Source: Syntrophomonadaceae bacterium (GTDB taxonomy: Bacteria; Bacillota; Syntrophomonadia; Syntrophomonadales; Syntrophomonadaceae). From it: DNA of 36,097 bases. The translations under genes and the position numbers were made by a program. The DNA lies in assembly GCA_014360155.1 (NCBI GenBank), contig JACIYB010000006.1, forward strand, positions 1 to 36,097. Reading direction: 5' to 3'. This document shows positions 29,619 through 36,097 of the stretch, piece after piece (positions within the stretch are counted from its first letter, which is position 1; every line of letters begins with the position of its first letter). Below the pieces are notes generated by a model. It was not told the DNA's origin. It did not search any database and worked only from the letters and a program-made list of their open reading frames with translations.

Positions 29619-29651
29619 ACTGCAGGACAAAACAAGGTTTTGCCCTGCAGT
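29619..29651. other. Hairpin upstream of fabH
   Basis: ACTGCAGGacAAAACaaGGTTTTGCCCTGCAGT near-perfect inverted repeat. Confidence 0.6.
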
Positions 29652-29663
29652 AAATTAATACTA

Positions 29664-29758
29664 ACCTCCTCAGGCTCTCAGGACTCAGTCATTTACGGAG
29701 ACAGGGGAAAACAGCTTTATCCCCCTGCGCTAACCCCAACCCTTTACCCCCAAGGAGT
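29664..29758. other. Unexplained structured intergenic segment between groEL and fabH
   Basis: Possible closing stem ACTCCTTGG/CCTGAGGAGGT (minus) and internal CAGGGG...CCCCTG hairpin. Confidence 0.4.
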
Positions 29759-29771
29759 TTTTATATGATTA

Positions 29772-29802
29772 ACCCCCGCTAAAATCATGCCTTAGCGGGG
29801 GT
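29772..29802 (-). terminator. Hairpin downstream of groEL
   Basis: ACCCCCGCTAA...TTAGCGGGGGT 11-bp stem. Confidence 0.65.
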
Positions 29803-29813
29803 CTTAAAAGCCT

Positions 29814-29837
29814 GCGGCCGCTCTGCAGAGCGGCCGC
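29814..29837 (-). terminator. GC-rich perfect palindrome just downstream of groEL
   Basis: GCGGCCGCTCTGCAGAGCGGCCGC (24 bp). Confidence 0.65.
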
Positions 29838-29861
29838 TTGTTTTCTGCTTTGTTTGTTTTT

Positions 29862-31517
<1,656 letters not shown>

Positions 31518-31808
31518 TTAATTCAACTTTGCCAGTATATCTCTTTCAGACAGAATAAGGTATTCTTCTCCATCGATTTTGACCTCTGTTCCGCCGTACT
31601 TGGCAAATATAACTCTATCTCCTACTGCTACATCAATCGGAATCCTTTCGCCCTTCTCATTTAAAGCGCCCGGGCCTACTGCTAAAACTTCTCCTTCCTG
31701 CGGCTTCTCTTTGGCAGTATCAGGCACGTACAAACCTGCCTTGGTTTTTTCTTCAACTACTTCCGCCACTTTGACTACCAAGCGGTCTCCTAATGGTTGA
31801 ATCCTCAA
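31518..31808 (-). CDS. groES: Co-chaperonin GroES
   Basis: [47 protein letters not shown] start after AAAGGGGG; ORF track starts earlier at 31844. Confidence 0.97.
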   Translation of the reverse strand: MRIQPLGDRLVVKVAEVVEEKTKAGLYVPDTAKEKPQEGEVLAVGPGALNEKGERIPIDVAVGDRVIFAKYGGTEVKIDGEEYLILSERDILAKLN

Positions 31809-31837
31809 AGGTATACCCCCTTTTAATATTTTTATTA

Positions 31838-31864
31838 TTAGCACTCAATAAGTGTGAGTGCTAA
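31838..31864 (-). promoter_or_regulatory. CIRCE element (HrcA operator)
   Basis: TTAGCACTC-N9-GAGTGCTAA exact consensus upstream of groES. Confidence 0.98.
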
Positions 31865-32004
31865 TATGTATATATAATATTAGGTTAGATAAAACAAGAA
31901 TTCAAACCAGAATACTGATTAAATCTGGTCTGTATTTCCGATTTATAGTATACTCTTTCATTTTTCTTTTTATACCTTTAAATAGCATTATTTTTTAAAA
32001 CTTT

Positions 32005-32493
32005 CTAACTTTCACCACATTCATTTGCTGAACCAACAATTATGTCTAAGCCGTGGCTGAGTGCCGGAAAAATCGCTTCCAGCGATTCTCTTACACCCTT
32101 CACACTGCCCGGCAGGTTAATGATAAGTGTTTTTCCCCTTATACCTGCAACTGCCCGGGACAACATAGCCCTAGGAGTCTTTTGCATGCCATAGTAGCGA
32201 ATTGCTTCCGCAATACCTGGAGCAATTTTTTCAATAACCTGCAGACTGGCTTCGGGGGTAACATCACGTTTAGAAAAACCGGTACCTCCTGAGGTTAATA
32301 CCAAATCCAGCGATAATTCATCACAGGCATACAACAGTTTTTCTATAATAACTTCTTTATCATCGGGTATTATTTCATAAAAATCGATACTATATTCCTC
32401 GTCCAGCATTTTCCGTATCTGTTCACCGCTCAGGTCCTGTCTCTCTCCCGCAAAACCTCTATCACTGACAATTAAAATTCCGGTTCGATACAT
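32005..32493 (-). CDS. MoaB/MogA family molybdenum cofactor protein
   Basis: GILIVSDRGFAGERQDLSG; LVLTSGGTGFSKRDVTPEA; LIINLPGSVKGVRE. Confidence 0.92.
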   Translation of the reverse strand: MYRTGILIVSDRGFAGERQDLSGEQIRKMLDEEYSIDFYEIIPDDKEVIIEKLLYACDELSLDLVLTSGGTGFSKRDVTPEASLQVIEKIAPGIAEAIRYYGMQKTPRAMLSRAVAGIRGKTLIINLPGSVKGVRESLEAIFPALSHGLDIIVGSANECGES

Positions 32494-32930
32494 TACATCA
32501 CCTCTACAGAATCACCTTTTTTTATATGTCCTCCCTTGATAACTCTACAGAACAGGCCTTCATGAGGCAACAGAGAAACACCCAGTGCCCTGGTGACCAC
32601 GCTGGGATGATCCTCTTTTCCCACCTGAGTAACTTCCAAAACAACATCATTCCCGATTTTCAACCGCCCGGCAACCCCTACTCCGGTGAAGTCTATGCCT
32701 TCTATCAAAAGATTCTCAGCAAAATCGCCCGGTCCGGCATTCAGGTTATATTTTTCATTCGCCTTTAAGACGCTTTCCCGGCTGAGACATGTTACCTGCC
32801 GCCCCCAAGGTCCTGCATGGCCGTCGTTTTCTATTCCATGGTCTTCAATAACTCTCGCTTCTGGAACTTCGTATTTTAATTGCCCTCTCTCCGGATTGAT
32901 ACAGATTGAATACAATCTCCCTTTGGCCAT
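32493..32930 (-). CDS. MOSC domain-containing protein
   Basis: GIENDGHAGPWGRQVTCLSRES; GDFAENLLIEGIDF; ALGVSLLPHEGLFCRVIKGG. Confidence 0.92.
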   Translation of the reverse strand: MAKGRLYSICINPERGQLKYEVPEARVIEDHGIENDGHAGPWGRQVTCLSRESVLKANEKYNLNAGPGDFAENLLIEGIDFTGVGVAGRLKIGNDVVLEVTQVGKEDHPSVVTRALGVSLLPHEGLFCRVIKGGHIKKGDSVEVM

Positions 32931-32953
32931 ATATTTACCTCCTAAAGACTTTT

Positions 32954-33433
32954 TTACGCTTCGCTTCTTCTAAGGTGCCCACTCTTGCCCCCCGCCTTTT
33001 CCACCAATTTTACATCGGTTATCTCCATCCACCGGTCAACCGCCTTGGCCATATCATATACGGTGAGGGCGGCCACGGTAACAGCCGTAATCGCTTCCAT
33101 TTCGACCCCGGTTTTTCCAGTAGTCTTGACCTGGGCAGTAATAATTATCCCCGGATTATCTTCGTCGAAGTCAAACTTCACATCAACAGCAGTAAGCATA
33201 AGTGGATGGCACATAGGAATCAAACTGGGGGTCTGCTTTGCCCCCATTATGCCTGCTACCTGGGCAACTGCAAGAACATCGCCTTTTCTAATTCCGCCGC
33301 CCTGTATAGTCCTTAGAGTTTCCAGCTGCATGCGTACCACGGCCTGAGCTACCGCCACCCGTTCAGTATCGTCCTTCTGACTTACATCAACCATCCGCGC
33401 GCGCCCCTGCTCGTTGATATGGGTCAAATCCAT
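32954..33433 (-). CDS. moaC: Cyclic pyranopterin monophosphate synthase
   Basis: LTHINEQGRARMVDVSQKDDTERVAVA; PMCHPLMLTAVDV; GVEMEAITAVTVAALTVYDM. Confidence 0.97.
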   Translation of the reverse strand: MDLTHINEQGRARMVDVSQKDDTERVAVAQAVVRMQLETLRTIQGGGIRKGDVLAVAQVAGIMGAKQTPSLIPMCHPLMLTAVDVKFDFDEDNPGIIITAQVKTTGKTGVEMEAITAVTVAALTVYDMAKAVDRWMEITDVKLVEKAGGKSGHLRRSEA

Positions 33434-33437
33434 GTCT

Positions 33438-34451
33438 TTAGCCCCCTATTTGGTACATTTTGCGCTTGTTCTCCACGCCCCATCCTGCATTCATATTATG
33501 TTTAAACGGCTTCATCTTTATAACATTAACGAACAAACGCTTTATTTCCTCGTCGCCGGCACCACTTCTAAGAGCGTGCTTCAAACTAATTTCCCGCTTA
33601 TCATAAAGACACCCTCTAAGACTCCCTTCTGCAGTTAGTCTAATACGGTTGCATTCACCGCAGAAATGATTGCTCATGGGACTGATAAAGCCTATTGAAC
33701 CTTTCCCCCCCTGGATATTATAATATTTTGCCGGTCCATTGCCTTCTATCTTTTTGGCTGCCTTTAGAACGTATTTTTTCTCGATGGCCTCCTGCATCTT
33801 CCGGGCGCTTAAAACGCGCTCTTTTTTCCAAAAAAGCAGGTCCCCTACAGGCATAAATTCTATAAAACGTATATGCAGGGGATATATATAGGCCAGCTCA
33901 GCAAAATCTAGCAATTCATCATCATTAAACCCCTTGATTATAACAGTATTGATCTTTACTGGATGCATTTCGAGTTCCAAAGCCCTGAAAATAGCATTCC
34001 TGACATCAGTTAAATTTCCGCAACGGGTAATATATTTGAATTTTTCTGCCACCAGGCTGTCCAGGCTTATATTTACCCGCTGTAAACCTGCATCTTTCAA
34101 CTGCTCTGCCATCTGAGCAAACAAGACCCCATTGGTGGTAATGGCTATATCATCAATTTTAGGAATATTCGAAATGCCCCGTACAAGCTGAATTATATTC
34201 CTCCGAACCAGCGGCTCCCCACCGGTTAGCCTAACCTTCCGAACACCTACCTGAGAAGCAATATCAACAAGCCTCACGATCTCCTCAAAGCTTAAGATTT
34301 GAGAATGATCCAGCTTGTCCACACCGTCTTCAGACATACAGTACCTGCAGCGTAAATTGCACCTGTCAGTTACAGATATACGCAAATAATTTATATTCCT
34401 GCCATAACTATCCTGCACATTCACCACTCCCCGGAAAACGCTGTGATCCAA
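33438..34451 (-). CDS. moaA: GTP 3',8-cyclase (radical SAM)
   Basis: YLRISVTDRCNLRCRYCM radical SAM CX3CX2C; VRLTGGEPLVR; HFCGECNRIRLTAEGSLRGCLYD; C-terminal GG. Confidence 0.97.
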   Translation of the reverse strand: MDHSVFRGVVNVQDSYGRNINYLRISVTDRCNLRCRYCMSEDGVDKLDHSQILSFEEIVRLVDIASQVGVRKVRLTGGEPLVRRNIIQLVRGISNIPKIDDIAITTNGVLFAQMAEQLKDAGLQRVNISLDSLVAEKFKYITRCGNLTDVRNAIFRALELEMHPVKINTVIIKGFNDDELLDFAELAYIYPLHIRFIEFMPVGDLLFWKKERVLSARKMQEAIEKKYVLKAAKKIEGNGPAKYYNIQGGKGSIGFISPMSNHFCGECNRIRLTAEGSLRGCLYDKREISLKHALRSGAGDEEIKRLFVNVIKMKPFKHNMNAGWGVENKRKMYQIGG

Positions 34452-34452
34452 G

Positions 34453-34629
34453 CTAAAAACAGCCTAATTCACAACCATAAATCTTTAGACCAGCTTTATC
34501 ACACAATTCTCCCATCTCAGCGAGTTCAATATCTAATTCAACCGCTACTCGTCTAGCTTCCGTACAGCTTATTTTTCTCTGGGGGAACATTTCCTGCAGT
34601 TTTTTAACCAGTTCACTTTTATCCTCCAC
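34453..34629 (-). CDS. Small hypothetical protein at head of moa operon
   Basis: 58 aa from GTG (MEDKSELVKKLQEMFPQRKISCTEARRVAVELDIELAEMGELCDKAGLKIYGCELGCF) after GGGAGGTG; track ORF begins 34659. Confidence 0.7.
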   Translation of the reverse strand: MEDKSELVKKLQEMFPQRKISCTEARRVAVELDIELAEMGELCDKAGLKIYGCELGCF

Positions 34630-34655
34630 CGCTATCACCTCCCTAAAATAGATGA

Positions 34656-34675
34656 GCACCCTTTAGAAAGGGTGC
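34656..34675 (-). terminator. Expression-platform hairpin of moa leader
   Basis: GCACCCTTTCTAAAGGGTGC followed by TCATCTATTTT. Confidence 0.55.
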
Positions 34676-34713
34676 AATTAAGCCTAAACACACACATTAA
34701 CCCGGCTTAAATT

Positions 34714-34809
34714 AACTCCTTTCCACTGGGAGGCATAACAGTTTCCCATTATACCCTGTCGTTCAACTGCCATAGCATTGAAGCCTTAGGACTGGTTGAA
34801 TCGGAGTTT
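34714..34809 (-). promoter_or_regulatory. Moco/Tuco riboswitch candidate upstream of moa operon
   Basis: Minus strand ACTCCGATTC...GACAGGG...GCCTCCCAGTGGAAAGGAGTT; conserved GCCUCCC...GGAAAGG core as in moaA leaders, with ACTCC/GGAGT closing stem. Confidence 0.85.
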
Positions 34810-34901
34810 TCCTCGATATTCCTTTTTTTTACGGACGGCTACACAGTTTATATTATAAATAATATCAACATTTACTACAACAGCCATTGACAAAATTCTT
34901 T

Positions 34902-35492
34902 TTAAAAATAATCCCAATTTATCACCAATTCCGATTTATCGGTAACAATCCAGTGCATAGGAATATCGCTCTCATGGGGAAAAACGTTTTCCACCAGCTG
35001 AAATTCGTAACAAACGCCGCAAATAAAAACACTTTCTCTAAGCAGCTTTAGAAATCGATCATAATAACCTTTACCGTAACCCAAGCGATAACCGTTGCCA
35101 TCAAAAACCAATCCCGGCACCAAAACCGCATCGATATTTTCAGCTGCGTACGGCTTTCCCAAAGGTTCCCTTATTCCATATGGCCCCTTCACCGTGTATT
35201 CCCAACCCCTGAATTCAACTGCCTCCATCTCACCCCCCTGACCTATCCGGGGAAGCAGTATGACTTTATTTTTTGTCCCTGCCTGTTCCATAAACGGAGT
35301 CAGGTCCACTTCGTTTCGTATACTGGCAAAGCCCATAACCACTTTGGCCAGCCGAATCGGTTCCAGCTGCCATAATTTATACGCTATCTTTCGGCTCAAT
35401 TCTCTAACCTGAGCAGGTGAAAGTTTGTTTCGTTCAACCATCATATTCTTTCTTAAAACATCTTTTTGCAGCTCGATATCAGCCATGGCCAA
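34902..35492 (-). CDS. 5-formyltetrahydrofolate cyclo-ligase
   Basis: FASIRNEVDLTPFM; VPGLVFDGNGYRLGYGKGYYDRFL. Confidence 0.94.
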   Translation of the reverse strand: MAMADIELQKDVLRKNMMVERNKLSPAQVRELSRKIAYKLWQLEPIRLAKVVMGFASIRNEVDLTPFMEQAGTKNKVILLPRIGQGGEMEAVEFRGWEYTVKGPYGIREPLGKPYAAENIDAVLVPGLVFDGNGYRLGYGKGYYDRFLKLLRESVFICGVCYEFQLVENVFPHESDIPMHWIVTDKSELVINWDYF

Positions 35493-35537
35493 TACACCTT
35501 TCCCGCAATATTTTTTCAGGCAGCAACAGGCTACACG

Positions 35538-36097
35538 TCATGTCCTGCCTGCTTTCGACCTGCGCCATAAGTAAAACAGCGCCGCCGCTATAAAAAGGCC
35601 TGCTGTATAAACCTGCCCCATTGAAAATATACCGTACATTACCAGGTTGTCACGGAAGAATTCAACCAGGAAACGATATACGGCGTATCCCATAAGATAA
35701 AACAGCAGCAGCTGGCCCTCGAACTTTCGGCGGGGATAATACCAGAGCAGAAAAATAAAGAGCAGCAGGTTAAGAGCCGAACTGTATAACTGGGTTGGGT
35801 GCCTGGCAAATTCGTCTACATAGGGAAAAACCACACCAAAAACAGATTCAGTTACCTTGCCGTAACAACACCCGTTTAAAAAGCACCCTATCCTCCCAAT
35901 AGCATATCCCAGGGCAAGAAAGGGCGCGAATATATCACTCACCTGCCAAAATGGCAGACCTTTTTTCCATATATAAAGGGCAAAAGATATAAACCCCCCT
36001 GCCAAGGCTCCATACCATACTAATCCCCCGAGCCCCCCACTGGACAAAGAAATAAAGCTAAGGGGGTTACTGAGAAAAACCTCCCGCTCATAGAGCA
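35538..36097 (-). CDS. lgt: Prolipoprotein diacylglyceryl transferase, 5' end beyond window
   Basis: GGLVWYGALAGG, ALGYAIGRIGCFLNGCCYG, RHPTQLYSSALNLLLF; frame is open to the window edge (…YEREVFLSNPLSFISLSSGG), so the 36047 TTG is internal. Confidence 0.93.
   Translation of the reverse strand, partial: LYEREVFLSNPLSFISLSSGGLGGLVWYGALAGGFISFALYIWKKGLPFWQVSDIFAPFLALGYAIGRIGCFLNGCCYGKVTESVFGVVFPYVDEFARHPTQLYSSALNLLLFIFLLWYYPRRKFEGQLLLFYLMGYAVYRFLVEFFRDNLVMYGIFSMGQVYTAGLFIAAALFYLWRRSKAGRT

Noticed and set aside
29644-29758. Glycine- or TPP-riboswitch-like strings (CTCTCAGG, CTGAGA) between groEL and fabH
   Set aside because: Only short strings match; the ordered consensus elements of either class are missing.
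34714-34745. GGCATAAC in the moa leader as a fourth copy of the dispersed repeat
   Set aside because: The match is only an 8-mer and the segment is better explained as part of the Moco riboswitch.

Overview
The window looks like a chromosomal segment from an anaerobic Clostridia-type Firmicute (taxonomy is inferred from gene content only). Most genes are on the minus strand. In coordinate order it holds: a BofC-like protein; YebC; an ICMT-like methyltransferase; nadE; and a sulfur/methionine block (cysK, UPF0280, NIL/ferredoxin, DUF39 homocysteine-forming protein, metH) led by a clear SAM-I riboswitch. Next come tatA, a YvlD-like membrane protein and a plus-strand ISP-type subtilisin ending in a partial SPOR-like segment. 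A predicted selenium/sulfur operon follows (yedE, extended DUF3343, YjeF-C-like kinase, TusA), then a LysE exporter. A small AT-rich toxin-antitoxin segment lies at the 3' end of guaA, followed by guaA-hpt, glnA, a fab/acc operon without accB/accC, groES-groEL with a perfect CIRCE, a moa operon with a Moco riboswitch, 5-FCL, and lgt cut by the window edge. Best candidates for something new: (1) a ~0.94 kb TA cassette at guaA flanked by att-like and arm-site-like repeats but with no integrase; (2) the yedE/DUF3343/kinase/TusA operon; (3) the ISP-like protease with half a SPOR domain; (4) an unexplained structured intergenic region between groEL and fabH. No tRNA, rRNA or CRISPR array was seen.
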